DNA of 43,261 bases from Clostridiales bacterium (lineage in GTDB: Bacteria > Bacillota > Clostridia > Lachnospirales > Lachnospiraceae). The notes under the pieces are model-generated. The model worked only from the letters and a program-made list of their open reading frames with translations. It made no database searches and was not told the origin of the DNA. Position 1 is the stretch's first letter. Each line of letters opens with the position of its first letter. The position numbers were made by a program, and so were the translations under genes. This document shows positions 1 to 8,981 of the stretch, piece by piece. Location of the stretch: NCBI GenBank assembly GCA_020859995.1, contig JAJBVE010000162.1, positions 1 to 43,261 of the forward strand, given 5' to 3'.

Positions 1-95
1 GGCAAAAAATCTGGGATTCGGTTAAACCACAGCTTTTTATTCTTTGGCGCTGCGATGCAGAAGTGTATCTTGCTATTTCTGACTGTGCATGGTAG

Positions 96-720
96 AATCG
101 GATACCTTTCGATGATCGGGTGAATCATCAGGCTGAGATTGCGGATCTGAATATCACTCTGGTTCAGGAATATTTAAAAGAGGTGAACAGTTCTCTTTAT
201 GAGAAAGCAATGACCGGAGATTTTATTGAGGTATGCAGAGACATGAATATTATCAGCGATCTTCCGGAATACAGAAGGCCGGAATACGGGATTTAAAAAG
301 ATTTTGGATGCGCTTGAAAAGAATGGTTCGCCGCAACCAGAGTTTGAGACAGACGAAAGCAGAAGTTATTTTATTACAAGATTGTTCATACATGAGGATT
401 TTTTGAAAAAAGAAAGAATTCAGGAAGGCAGGTCCTCAGACGGGCAGGATCGTACCGGTTTCATCGTAACAACTGATGAGAAAAAAACGGGTCAGGAGAA
501 TGACCGAAGTTTGACCGAAGTTTTGACTGAAGTGAACATGAAAAAAGTAGCACCCCTGGTGGAGTTCATTGAGGAAAATGGTCAGATTTCTCCAAAGGAG
601 GCAGCAAAGCTTCTGGGAAAATCAGCGTCTACGGTATATCGATATCTTTCTTTGCTAACGCAAACAGGCTTAATAGTGAAGGATGGAAATACGAATAATA
701 TTGTGTATCGGCCGGCCTGA
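96..720 (+). pseudogene. Remnant of AlbA_2/RecG-like ATP-binding transcriptional regulator
   Basis: Two pieces in different frames belong to one family. The first (96-296) reads IPFDDRVNHQAEIADLN and then ...VQEYLKEVNSSLYEKA. This resembles the end of the AlbA_2 DNA-binding domain of putative ATP-dependent regulators, which normally have an 'IPFDDR.N..A.I.DL' segment. The second frame, open from 247 to 720, reads RNTGFKKILDALEKNGSPQPEF and ends in a winged-helix region (about 551-690; SPKEAAKLLGKSASTVYRYL), as the C-terminus of the same family does. The middle (rest of AlbA_2 and the HATPase-like domain) is missing, a TAG lies at 93-95, and a frame change joins the pieces. The TTG at 304 is therefore unlikely to be a real start. 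Family assignment is from memory of the motifs. The wHTH part could still be expressed, but I consider the locus dead. Confidence 0.6.
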
Positions 721-734
721 ATATTTTACGGTAA

Positions 735-890
735 CTGTTCGAGGAGGACAAAAAGAAGTATTACATGGCACTGACCGTATTCGATAAGACCGGAAAGATC
801 GATGGATTTCTGGAATTCCTGCGGGAGCAGATGGTGAAAACGTGGGAAAGAAAGAAGAGGCCGGCGGTGAAATTAAATATGTTGCTGTAG
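735..890 (+). pseudogene. Fic-family protein C-terminal fragment
   Basis: The frame reads LFEEDKKKYYMALTVFDKTG and then DGFLEFLREQMVKTWER before a stop at 888-890. Fic/DOC proteins of the 'YY.AL...D.TG....FIEFML' type end this way. No Fic active-site motif (HPFxxGNGR) is present in the window, so only the tail survives. It directly follows the AlbA_2 remnant, and both families are often found in accessory defence/toxin-type islands. The assignment rests on a short segment. Confidence 0.4.
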
Positions 891-968
891 GATATTAGAC
901 TTAATGGAAACTTGACATTATATTGCTTCGCGATAAAATAAAAACGTACTGCGCGATGAATACACGCC

Positions 969-1081
969 ATATCGGTGTTTCGCTGCCGATGAAATGCGGG
1001 CGATGTTATCGGTGTTTCGCTGCCGTTCAAATGCGAGCGATGTTATCGGTGTTTCGCTGCCGTGTAAATGCGAAAGTGATG
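969..1081 (+). repeat. Three 37-bp tandem repeats
   Basis: Units at 969-1005, 1006-1042 and 1043-1081 share the core ATCGGTGTTTCGCTGCCG followed by a variable dinucleotide or trinucleotide and AAATGCG. The units abut with no spacers, so this is not a CRISPR array. The third unit is two bases longer. The 12-mer CGATGTTATCGG at the unit junction also occurs near 23739, in the spacer between dnaE and pfkA. Function unknown. The run ends just before a terminator hairpin. Confidence 0.8.
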
Positions 1082-1082
1082 T

Positions 1083-1130
1083 AATCAGCAGGGGCAGAAG
1101 GATTTCTGCTCCTGCTGATTATAGTTTTTT
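1083..1130 (+). terminator. Rho-independent terminator
   Basis: A near-perfect stem pairs AATCAGCAGG-GCAGAA (1083-1099) with TTCTGC-CCTGCTGATT (1104-1120) around a short loop, and is followed by a six-T run at 1125-1130. It would end transcription coming from the remnant genes on the left and insulates the ATPase gene at 1262. Confidence 0.85.
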
Positions 1131-1261
1131 AGCATAATTTCTCTGAAGGCATCTTGACTACTCTGTTTTCGTCATTATAATATAGTATATCGTGATGACG
1201 AAATGAAAGACCGCATTGAACGGTGTCTGCCTGTTTTAGCAGATAAGGGAGGTCAGATGGT

Positions 1262-2662
1262 ATGTTTATCGGAAGAGAAAAAGAATTAAAAAGACTGAAT
1301 GCCATGTATAAAAGCGACAAACTCGAGGTGGCGATTGTCTATGGAAGACGAAGAGTCGGCAAAACGACTCTTATCAATGAATTTTGTAAGGATAAAAAGG
1401 CCGTTTTTTTTGCGGCGATGGAAAATTCAGCTAAGATGAATCTGGAAGCAATGTCCGGAGCTATTATGTCTGCGGAGACAGAAACGGGGTACACGGTACA
1501 AAACGTTATTTTCAGGAGCTTTGCAGATGCGTTTTTGAAAATTCAGGAAATGGCAATGCGGGATCGTCTGATTTTCGTGATTGATGAATACCCTTATCTG
1601 GCGAAGGCGGAGCCGACGATTTCATCAATCCTTCAGAATTTCCTGGATCATCAATTTAAAGAATCAAAATTGTTCCTGATTCTCTGCGGCTCATCGATGA
1701 GCTTTATGGAGAATCAGGTATTGGGCTATCAGAGTCCCTTGTATGGCCGCCGGACTGGTCAGTTTAAAATACTGCCATTTGATTATCTGGATACCGGCCG
1801 CTGGTTTCCTGCATATTCCTGTGAGGAAAAGGCGATTATGTATGGGGTGACCGGAGGAGTACCTTTGTATCTGGAACAGTTTTCTCCGGATCGTACAATT
1901 CGGGAAAACCTGTTGGATGGAGTGTTTAATAACAATTCCATGCTGTTTGAGGAGCCATCTAATCTGCTGAAGCAGGAGCTTCGGGAGCCTGCCACTTATA
2001 ACGCGATTATTACGGCGATTGCATCCGGAAAATCAAAGCTGACCGAAATCGCGTCAGCTGTTGGTATGGAAAGCGGCCTTTGCGCCAAGTTTATTGGAAA
2101 TCTGAATACCTTGGGGATCATCAGACGGGAGACGCCAGTTACGGACCGCAATTCAAAACGTCCGGTTTATGAACTGGAGGATCTGTTTTTCCGATTCTGG
2201 TATACTTTTGTTCCGAAAAATATGGCAGTGATCGTTTCTGATCGATTTGAAAGGGTTTATACTTCCGCGGTGGAAAGCCGCCTGCCCGATTACATGGGGC
2301 TGGTGTTTGAGAAAATTTGCCGGGATTATTTGCTGTATTATGATGAAAAGCTTCCTTTTCAGCCGCAGGATATTGGTCAGTGGTGGGGCGGAAATCCAGT
2401 GACGCATAAACAGGCGCAGATTGATGTAGTTGCCATTTCCGAGGAAGAACGGAGCGCAATCGTTGGCTCCTGTAAGTTCCGGAATGAAGATGTTCCTGCC
2501 AGTGAATGGGAGCGGATGAAAGAGTATGCCAGGGCAATGGGAAAATTTGACAACTACTATTATTACCTGTTTTCCAAAACAGGATTTACAGAGACACTGC
2601 GGCAAAAACAGGACGGAGTAAATTTAAGGCTGATCGGACTGGAGGAACTATATGGTTTTTAA
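1262..2662 (+). CDS. AAA ATPase with DUF234-type C-terminal domain
   Basis: 466 aa. The N-terminus has MFIGREKEL and a Walker A motif GRRRVGKTTL (about residues 28-37), followed by a Walker B-like LIFVIDEYPYL (about 103-113), as in the archaeal/bacterial ATPase family PF01637. A winged-helix segment lies around 245-300. The C-terminal DUF234-like part has a PD-(D/E)XK-like arrangement (QIDVVAI then AIVGSCKF). The glutamate of the usual ExK is serine here, so nuclease activity is doubtful. The start is supported by GGGAGG at about 1248-1253. It stands alone between remnants and a convergent gene. Such ATPases are common in gut Firmicutes and Bacteroidetes accessory DNA, and their role is not settled. 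No transposase is next to it. Confidence 0.85.
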   Translation: MFIGREKELKRLNAMYKSDKLEVAIVYGRRRVGKTTLINEFCKDKKAVFFAAMENSAKMNLEAMSGAIMSAETETGYTVQNVIFRSFADAFLKIQEMAMRDRLIFVIDEYPYLAKAEPTISSILQNFLDHQFKESKLFLILCGSSMSFMENQVLGYQSPLYGRRTGQFKILPFDYLDTGRWFPAYSCEEKAIMYGVTGGVPLYLEQFSPDRTIRENLLDGVFNNNSMLFEEPSNLLKQELREPATYNAIITAIASGKSKLTEIASAVGMESGLCAKFIGNLNTLGIIRRETPVTDRNSKRPVYELEDLFFRFWYTFVPKNMAVIVSDRFERVYTSAVESRLPDYMGLVFEKICRDYLLYYDEKLPFQPQDIGQWWGGNPVTHKQAQIDVVAISEEERSAIVGSCKFRNEDVPASEWERMKEYARAMGKFDNYYYYLFSKTGFTETLRQKQDGVNLRLIGLEELYGF

Positions 2663-2751
2663 GAAAAAAGGCTTTTTCCACTCTCACTGAAACTGCTTCA
2701 GGTGTCTGAATATAAAACATGGAAAAATGTCATTTTCACCTTAAAATAACC

Positions 2752-2780
2752 TTGGAAAAATGACAAAACAGGGGTATAAT
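2752..2780 (+). promoter_or_regulatory. Candidate sigma-A promoter before a degenerate short frame
   Basis: TTGGAA (2752-2757), a 17-bp spacer and TATAAT (2775-2780). An inverted pair, GTCATTTT (2729-2736) and AAAATGAC (2757-2764), overlaps the -35 and could be an operator. Downstream, ATG at 2818 opens only 11 codons before TGA, although the same frame then stays open past 2930. I see a decayed gene rather than a functional one. Confidence 0.5.
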
Positions 2781-2786
2781 TTCACT

Positions 2787-2802
2787 GGAAAACGTACAAA
2801 CG
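2787..2802 (+). repeat. 16-nt string shared with 15033-15048
   Basis: GGAAAACGTACAAACG occurs here and, identically, at 15033-15048 upstream of the AAA-ATPase-like gene at 15366. Here it lies just after a promoter and in front of a stop-interrupted short frame. It may be the start of a decayed gene family (reading ENVQT) or a mobile sequence footprint. Confidence 0.6.
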
Positions 2803-2914
2803 CTATGAGGTGATATTATGCTTGAGAGGAAAATTGAAAAAATCAATGACTGACAGGACTTTCTTGCCGCAGGACAAGGATTTTATCAAATGTTACAGTA
2901 CGCCTGTGATCAAA

Positions 2915-2945
2915 CGGATAGGGGAATGCTCCTCTCCCCTATCCG
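2915..2945. repeat. 10-bp inverted repeat between convergent genes
   Basis: CGGATAGGGG (2915-2924) pairs with CCCCTATCCG (2936-2945). It lies between the convergent ATPase and AraC-GH39 genes. No T run follows on the plus strand, so it is a weak terminator candidate at best. The rest of the 2663-3021 gap holds the promoter and repeat listed above and no gene I can support. Confidence 0.6.
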
Positions 2946-3005
2946 CGTGCGCCGGCCGCGAGTGGCAAAGCCACTAATTTCCTTTCGCAGCCGTGTGCAT
3001 AAATC

Positions 3006-3037
3006 AAAGGATGCCGCCTTCTCAGACGGCATCCTTT
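3006..3037 (-). terminator. Terminator overlapping the end of the AraC-GH39 gene
   Basis: AAAGGATGCCG (3006-3016) pairs with CGGCATCCTTT (3027-3037). The stop codon of the minus-strand gene (3022-3024) lies inside the hairpin loop region. A short T-rich stretch follows on the minus strand. Confidence 0.65.
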
Positions 3038-5532
3038 ATTCTCCGCAGCATAACCAGCTTCACTTCGAGCATTTCCAGCATGACATTCAGTTTCAGCACA
3101 CCGTTGTCTGTTGCAGCGGTGTATTTTGTAATCCCCGGCCGGGAATGCCCTTCCAGATTCGTAAGCTCTTCTTCTTCCAGTTCTTCCGCTCCCATAGAAA
3201 CCCACTCATCAAAAGCACTGCCGCTTTTTCTGCCGACGGAGACTTCCCGTACCATATAGGTGCCCTCTGGGAGATCGGTCAACGTGATGGCCGCATCCAT
3301 GGACTGCTCCGGCGAGAAGGGGGTATAGCGGTCGGTAAAGGTCATGTCAAAACGCTCACCGAGTGCGTACAGGTGGGAAAAATGCCGGTAATTATAAAGC
3401 AGGATCTGATAGACATCATAGGGTTCCTGCTGGATGCGCTCTTTCGTAGCATACCAGCCGGACCCCTGTCCAATGCAGACATTGCCCAGATGCCGCAGCA
3501 GCGTCAGCGCGTAGTAAGAAGCCTTGGGTATTCCGTTTTTGGTAAAGAGTCCGAGGCCGCCGAAAAACAATTCGGATGGAATTGCGGATTCTCCCGTCCA
3601 GTCGGAAAGGGACCAGTAGCAGAAGCTTTCCAGCGCATCCATATTTTCCAGAATTCCCTTGACCAGATAGCAGGACTTAAAGCAGGTATCGTTCAGCCAG
3701 TCCTGATGGCTGGGGGTGTTGTTCCACTCGGTCAGATAGACCGGGTAGCTTTTGCCGCGCGCTTTCCCTGAACGGCTGCGGGCGGCCAGATCGCGGCGCA
3801 CCTGCCGCACAAAATCGGAGAGCCCGTCCGGACTTTCGCCAAGTGTCATGGAATTGGCAAAGCCAAACAGATCCATAGCTGCGTAACTGTTTCTTTGCTG
3901 CACGGTGTCGTAGTAGTGAAAGTTCAGAAAATCCGGCGGGCAGTCGTTGCCTTCGCACCAGTTCAGAAAAGTGGCGTACCAGTGCTCCTCCCCGACGATG
4001 TAGTACGTAGAGGGAGCTCCGAAGCATAGCTGCGGATCCAGCTTTTTTACAGTAATCCAGGTCGCACGGTAAAATTCATAAAAGGCCTCTTTGGAAGAGA
4101 ATCCAAACATGTGAATGGGAGTGTCGGGCAGGCTCCACGGGGTGAAAAGCCACGTGCGGACGACGCCAGTTCCATAGCGTGCCAGAATATGACGGATGAA
4201 AGCTTCTACCAGCTCGCACCACTCACTCAGGGAGCGGGGTTCGCTGGTGCAGTAGTTGATAAATTTTTTCTGCGGAGTTTTGGCCATTGTTTCCGGCATG
4301 AAGCTGAATTCAATGACTGGTTTTAATTTCATTTCAAAGAGAAAGTCGAGGACCTCATCGACGAAGAGAAAGCTGTAAGAGAGTTTTCCGTCCGTCCCGC
4401 GGCTGACGAGGCGCATATCGTCGGAGAAAATCCCATGAAAACGAATGTATTCAAAACCGATCTCGCGCTGCATGCGCCGCACCATTTCCTGAATGTTGGA
4501 AAACAGAAGATCTCTGGCGCTTCCGCCTGGCATGAGCTTTCTCCAGCTGTGCGTAAGAGGAGTGCCTTCGGCAGATACACTGCACTGGATCGAAACAGAG
4601 GCAACCTGTTCCGGCAGATGCGGGGCGGCAGGGGAATCCAGGTATTTTTTCAGCCCGGCTATATAATCATGCTGCTCGGGCTCTGACATGGTATTTTCCG
4701 GTGCTTTGCTGATGCGCGCCTGACGGCGCCAAGCGCTGGGAAGCATCTGATAGCGTTTTTTAAAGGCCTGCGCGAAGGAGTGGCTGTTCGGGAAGCCGCT
4801 GTTTGCGGAGACCAGTTCGATATTGTGATCGGTCTGCGTCAATTCGGTGACGGCATGATTGATGCGGATTTCGGTGAGATAGTTGAGAAAGGTCATGCCG
4901 TAATGCTGTTCGAAAAATTTAGACAGGTAAGGGGCGGACAGATGGATCTCATCGGCCAGGCGGGTCAGCGTGAAATTTTCCATATAGTGTTCGTTGATAA
5001 TCCGGTTGATGGCGGACATCCGGTCCGCGTAGCGGTGAAGCTTCTGACTCTGCACGCTTGTGTCATCCAGGCGAAAGTGATTATAGAGCACATCCATCAG
5101 ATCATAGATGATTGACCAGTTCCGAAGCTCATATCCGGACTGCATTTCGGCGTTGTTTTTCACGAGACGCGCGATCTGACGGCGGATGGCGTCAAAGGCG
5201 GGGAGCTGCCCCTGGCGGGAGGAATCGCAGAAAAAGCTCGGACGGAAGGGGTGCGGCAGCGTATTCTCGAACAGGGTCTGATCAAACTGAACGCTGATCA
5301 GGACACATTCGGAGCCCCTGAGAGAATGTGGTGTGTGGCAGTCAAAGGCGATCACATCATCCGCCTGCAGGTGAGAAATCTGCTGTGCTGCCGTCACCGT
5401 GCAGGTGCCGCTTAAAATCAGCACAACCTCAAAAAAATCATGGATGTGCGGCTCAATTTCCCCGATTTTCTGCAGACTGCAGCGCATCGGCGCGTTTGCG
5501 GTAAAATTCAGAATTTCATATTTCTGACGCAT
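3022..5532 (-). CDS. AraC-family regulator fused to a GH39-like domain
   Basis: 836 aa with three parts. An N-terminal cupin-like sensor (about 1-130; HIHDFFEVVLILSG) is followed by two AraC helix-turn-helix motifs (about 180-275; FTLTRLADEIHLSAPYLSKFF, then SHSFAQAFKKRY). A GH39 (xylosidase/iduronidase-like) TIM-barrel and C-terminal beta part covers about 310-830. The nucleophile motif is present (YLTEWNNTP, E602). The acid/base position, normally W-N-E-P, reads W466-S-L-P469, so the catalytic glutamate is replaced by leucine. The barrel is therefore more likely a ligand-sensing module than an active enzyme (inference). RBS AGGAGG-like at 5544-5549. The gene is divergent from the ABC transporter and glycosidase genes and is the probable regulator of that locus. 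Confidence 0.88.
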   Translation of the reverse strand: MRQKYEILNFTANAPMRCSLQKIGEIEPHIHDFFEVVLILSGTCTVTAAQQISHLQADDVIAFDCHTPHSLRGSECVLISVQFDQTLFENTLPHPFRPSFFCDSSRQGQLPAFDAIRRQIARLVKNNAEMQSGYELRNWSIIYDLMDVLYNHFRLDDTSVQSQKLHRYADRMSAINRIINEHYMENFTLTRLADEIHLSAPYLSKFFEQHYGMTFLNYLTEIRINHAVTELTQTDHNIELVSANSGFPNSHSFAQAFKKRYQMLPSAWRRQARISKAPENTMSEPEQHDYIAGLKKYLDSPAAPHLPEQVASVSIQCSVSAEGTPLTHSWRKLMPGGSARDLLFSNIQEMVRRMQREIGFEYIRFHGIFSDDMRLVSRGTDGKLSYSFLFVDEVLDFLFEMKLKPVIEFSFMPETMAKTPQKKFINYCTSEPRSLSEWCELVEAFIRHILARYGTGVVRTWLFTPWSLPDTPIHMFGFSSKEAFYEFYRATWITVKKLDPQLCFGAPSTYYIVGEEHWYATFLNWCEGNDCPPDFLNFHYYDTVQQRNSYAAMDLFGFANSMTLGESPDGLSDFVRQVRRDLAARSRSGKARGKSYPVYLTEWNNTPSHQDWLNDTCFKSCYLVKGILENMDALESFCYWSLSDWTGESAIPSELFFGGLGLFTKNGIPKASYYALTLLRHLGNVCIGQGSGWYATKERIQQEPYDVYQILLYNYRHFSHLYALGERFDMTFTDRYTPFSPEQSMDAAITLTDLPEGTYMVREVSVGRKSGSAFDEWVSMGAEELEEEELTNLEGHSRPGITKYTAATDNGVLKLNVMLEMLEVKLVMLRRIKDAV

Positions 5533-6066
5533 CTGGATGAAGTCCTCCCTACGTATGACTGCTGAAACGGTTTCTTTGAATTATAGGCCGGTCAGGATAA
5601 AAATACAAGCTTTTCATGGATTGTTTTGAAGAGAAAAGATTAAAAATTAAAGGTTTTAAAAAGCGCAAAAATAAATATTTTATTTTTGACGACGCCTGAA
5701 ACGTGGGTTTTGAGAGTTATAAATAGGTAAAAAATGATGTTTTGATGGGAAATATGTACAAAAATCAAATCTGATTTTTGTGCGGGTTTCTGCAAAATGT
5801 CATTTTTTTCATGAAAAAAATGAAATCGAACAAAAATAATTTGGATTTAAACGAAAATAATTTCAAATTCAGCAAAAAAGGAAGGAAAATTGAACAATCT
5901 CTTAGATGTGAGAAAACGGGTTCTTTCTTTAAAATACAAACAGATCATAAATAACGGAAAAGCAAAAAGGCAAAAGCGTTGAAAAAGAAAGCGTAAAAAG
6001 CAAAAACAGGCAATCGTGTAAAAGTGTAATAAGCCATCAGGCGGGAATTTGCAGTGAGGTGAGGAT
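5533..6066. promoter_or_regulatory. AT-rich divergent control region
   Basis: A 534-bp intergenic region separates the regulator gene from the transporter operon. It is strongly A/T rich and has many A and T tracts. A perfect 11-bp palindrome, GAAACGGTTTC (5564-5574), lies 32 bp upstream of the regulator start and is a plausible operator. I could not fix a confident promoter hexamer pair for the transporter side, and I see no gene in the region. Confidence 0.5.
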
Positions 6067-7563
6067 ATGGCAGAACCGATACTTGAAATGAAACAGATCA
6101 CCAAGTATTTCGGCACAACGGTCGCGCTGAAAAATGTGGACTTTACCGTGTACCCGGGCGAGGTGCGCGGGCTGATCGGTGAGAATGGCTCAGGAAAGTC
6201 GACGATTTCGTCCATCGCGGCCGGAATGCAGAAGGCCAGTGCGGGTGAAATGTTTTTCCATGGGAAGCCCTGGAATCCGGAGTCGATGATTGACGCGCTG
6301 GGGCACGGCATCGGCATGATCGTGCAGGAGAGCGGTACGATTCAGGGTATCTCCGTGGCGGAGAATCTGTTTCTGGGAGAAACAAAGCAGTTTCAGAACG
6401 GTTTCGGACTGGTAAACCGTAAACGGATGAACGAGGCTGCGGACGCCGCGCTGGATGCGATTGGAATCAGGGATGTGCGGGGATCGATGCCGATGGCGGC
6501 CATTGACTTCCAGACGCGCAAGCTGGTCGAGATTGCGAAGGTCGTGATGAAGGATCCGGATATTCTGGTAGTGGATGAGACAACCACGGCGCTCTCACAG
6601 GATGGCAGAAAGATTCTCTACGATGTGGTGAAGCAGTTTAAGGAAAAAGGAAAATCTGTCATTTTTATTTCTCATGACCTGGACGAGGTCATGGAGGTCT
6701 GCGACGAGCTGACTGTCTTAAGAGACGGCGTGATGGCCGCGACACTTTCGAAAAAGGATTTTGACGCTGACGTGGTCAAGCAGTACATGGTCGGACGCGA
6801 GATCCAGGGCGACTATTACCGCAGCGATTTTGGTACGCCCGTCTCAGATGAGGCGGTGCTGGAACTAAAAGATGGCTGTGCGGCAGATCTGAATCATCTG
6901 GACCTGCAGCTTCACAAAGGAGAAATCCTCGGTATCGGAGGCCTGTCGCACTGCGGGATGCATACGCTGGGGAAAGTGCTGTTCGGAGCGGAACCGCTCG
7001 CACAGGGCTCTGTAACGGCAGGCGGCCATCCGGTCAGAGATGAAAGTACTGCTATGAGCCTGGGGATTGGCTATGTGAGCAAAGACCGCGACACGGAATC
7101 GCTGAACCTGAACGCCTCGATCGGAGACAACATCGCGATCGCCGGTCTGGACCGGTTTGCGGTAAACGGACATTTGATTCTCCGGAGCAAAGAAAAAGAA
7201 TATGTGAACCGGCAGATTGAAACCCTTTCCATCAAATGCTTTGACGGGGAGCAGGAGGTCAGCCAGCTCTCCGGCGGCAATAAGCAGAAGGTTGTGTTTG
7301 GCAAATGGGTCGGGCGCGACAGCGACATCCTGATTCTCGATTGTCCGACCAGAGGTGTAGACATTGGCGTCAAACAGTTTATGTACCAGATGATGTACCG
7401 GATGCGGATGGAGGGAAAAGCGATTCTGCTGATTTCCGAGGAGCTCTCGGAACTGATCGGCATGAGCGACCGTGTGATTATCATGAAGGACGGGGTGATA
7501 TCCGGGGAATTTGCGCGGAGCCGCGACCTGACTGACAGCAAGGTGATTGATTATATGATTTGA
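6067..7563 (+). CDS. Sugar ABC transporter ATP-binding protein, two ABC domains (RbsA/MglA type)
   Basis: 498 aa, the usual length for ribose/galactose-type double ATPases. The first domain has Walker A GENGSGKST (about residues 39-47) and Walker B ILVVDETTTAL. The second has a degenerate Walker A region (GIGGLSHCGMHTL, about 293-305) but an intact signature LSGGNKQKVVFGKW (about 403-416) and Walker B ILILDCPTRGVDIG. A weak second nucleotide site is typical of this family. A purine-rich RBS (GAGGTGAGG, 6056-6064) lies close to the ATG. It is the first gene of the carbohydrate operon and energises the two permeases downstream. The substrate cannot be read from the ATPase. Confidence 0.9.
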   Translation: MAEPILEMKQITKYFGTTVALKNVDFTVYPGEVRGLIGENGSGKSTISSIAAGMQKASAGEMFFHGKPWNPESMIDALGHGIGMIVQESGTIQGISVAENLFLGETKQFQNGFGLVNRKRMNEAADAALDAIGIRDVRGSMPMAAIDFQTRKLVEIAKVVMKDPDILVVDETTTALSQDGRKILYDVVKQFKEKGKSVIFISHDLDEVMEVCDELTVLRDGVMAATLSKKDFDADVVKQYMVGREIQGDYYRSDFGTPVSDEAVLELKDGCAADLNHLDLQLHKGEILGIGGLSHCGMHTLGKVLFGAEPLAQGSVTAGGHPVRDESTAMSLGIGYVSKDRDTESLNLNASIGDNIAIAGLDRFAVNGHLILRSKEKEYVNRQIETLSIKCFDGEQEVSQLSGGNKQKVVFGKWVGRDSDILILDCPTRGVDIGVKQFMYQMMYRMRMEGKAILLISEELSELIGMSDRVIIMKDGVISGEFARSRDLTDSKVIDYMI

Positions 7564-7746
7564 TGCAAACTGCAACTTTCCGCGAAACCGGGACACAAAG
7601 CACGAGCTGCTGTCAGGCGGTATCGTAACAGTATAGTGCTTCACAGTTAGGCGGCATTTTTGTATCATCCATAGGAATTTTAAGAACAAAATCTTGCGCG
7701 GAATGGCAAAATTTTGGTTCCGGCTTGTCCGGGTTAGGAGGAAAAA

Positions 7747-8739
7747 ATGGAACAGGAAAAAGCAATAAAAGCGCCCTCGCGCAAAAAGGTTCTGATGAAG
7801 CGCAGAATCCTGAATCTGGTTCCCATCATCGGTCTGTTGGTATTGATTGCGGTGTATCTGGGCGTCGGATACTGGGAGGATATCCGCTTTGACAAAGGCT
7901 TTCAGGCCATTCTGAACTCCAGCGTGGTGTGCGCGGTGGTGGCGACCGGGGCGATTTTCATCTATACACTTGGCTCCTTTGATATCAGCCTGGGAGCAGC
8001 GACGCTGGTCAGCGCCATGATCGGCGCGATGGCCTACAACGCAACAGGCTCCATCGTGGTGATGATGCTGGTTTGTGTGCTGGTGGCCATCGGGATCGAA
8101 CTGATCAGCTCCCTTCTGGCTGCGTTTCTGGACCTGCCCGTGTTCATTACGACTGTCGCCATGATGTCCATATTGAACGCGTTCGCGCTGGTACTCATCC
8201 AGATCAACGGCACCGGCGATTCCATCAGCATTCCGTCAGAAGCGGTCGATCCCTTTGACAACATGGCATTTAAGCTGATCGTGCTGATTTTGTATCTGGC
8301 CTTCGCGGCGTTCATGTTCAACTATACGAAAATCGGACGCTTCCAGAAATTCCTGGGCGGGAATCCGCTCTGTGCGAAGCTGACCGGTATCTCGATGAAA
8401 AAAATGGCGATCGTGGCCTTCGTGCTTTGCGGAGTGGGCATCGGACTCGGAGCGATCCTGACCGTGACCTACGCGCCGACCGTTTCCAGAAACACGGCTT
8501 CCGGAGTCGGAATGAATGTCATACTGGCGATCGTGTTCGGCGGTATGCCGGTATCCGGCGGTGCGAAATCCAAAATCAGCGCGGCTGTCATCGGAGCAAT
8601 CTCGATCTCCGTGCTGGATCAGATCATGTCCATCCTGCAGCTCGGCTCCGGCATCGGGCAGATGGTAAAGGCCGTGATTTTCCTGGCGGTCGTGGTACTC
8701 ACGTCGCTTGGGTACCGGCAGAAGATGCTGGCGAGGTAA
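7747..8739 (+). CDS. Sugar ABC transporter permease (BPD_transp_2 family)
   Basis: 330 aa, highly hydrophobic, with about eight to ten membrane segments starting around residue 27 (LVPIIGLLVLIAVYL). The conserved glycine-rich segment GGMPVSGGAKSKISAAVIGA (about 257-276) fits RbsC-type permeases. RBS AGGAGG at about 7736-7741. The 183-bp gap from the ATPase gene shows no terminator, so co-transcription is likely. Together with the second permease at 10311 it may form a heterodimeric channel. Confidence 0.88.
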   Translation: MEQEKAIKAPSRKKVLMKRRILNLVPIIGLLVLIAVYLGVGYWEDIRFDKGFQAILNSSVVCAVVATGAIFIYTLGSFDISLGAATLVSAMIGAMAYNATGSIVVMMLVCVLVAIGIELISSLLAAFLDLPVFITTVAMMSILNAFALVLIQINGTGDSISIPSEAVDPFDNMAFKLIVLILYLAFAAFMFNYTKIGRFQKFLGGNPLCAKLTGISMKKMAIVAFVLCGVGIGLGAILTVTYAPTVSRNTASGVGMNVILAIVFGGMPVSGGAKSKISAAVIGAISISVLDQIMSILQLGSGIGQMVKAVIFLAVVVLTSLGYRQKMLAR

Positions 8740-8900
8740 ATCAGATAATCTGCCGGGGCATCGATCGGGAATGCCGAGAAATGGCAATGGCCGGATTGGG
8801 GAGCAGGTTTCAACAGAGGGAGTGCCGAAAGAGCGATCACAGGCGAAACAGGTTTCTGCGGTGGGAAAGCCGTAAAACATAAATATCAGTAACTGTTCAC

Positions 8901-8943
8901 GTTTGGGATGCGGGTACAAATTTCAAAAATTGCCATCCTAAAC
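8901..8943 (+). repeat. Hairpin upstream of the binding-protein gene
   Basis: GTTTGGGATG (8901-8910) pairs with CATCCTAAAC (8934-8943), with one G-T pair. It sits 40 bp before the ATG of the binding protein. It could be an intra-operon attenuator or mRNA-stability element that lets the binding protein be made at its own level (inference). Confidence 0.45.
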
Positions 8944-8981
8944 CAGTAAAAGATTTCAGTAAAAAAGAAAAGGAGAGAACC

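Noticed and set aside
969-1081. Possible CRISPR array
   Set aside because: The units abut directly with no spacers, so it is a simple tandem repeat. No other array-like pattern was seen in the window, including around cas5.
5562-5575. Catabolite-responsive element (cre)
   Set aside because: The palindrome lacks one base of the cre spacing; kept only as a possible operator.
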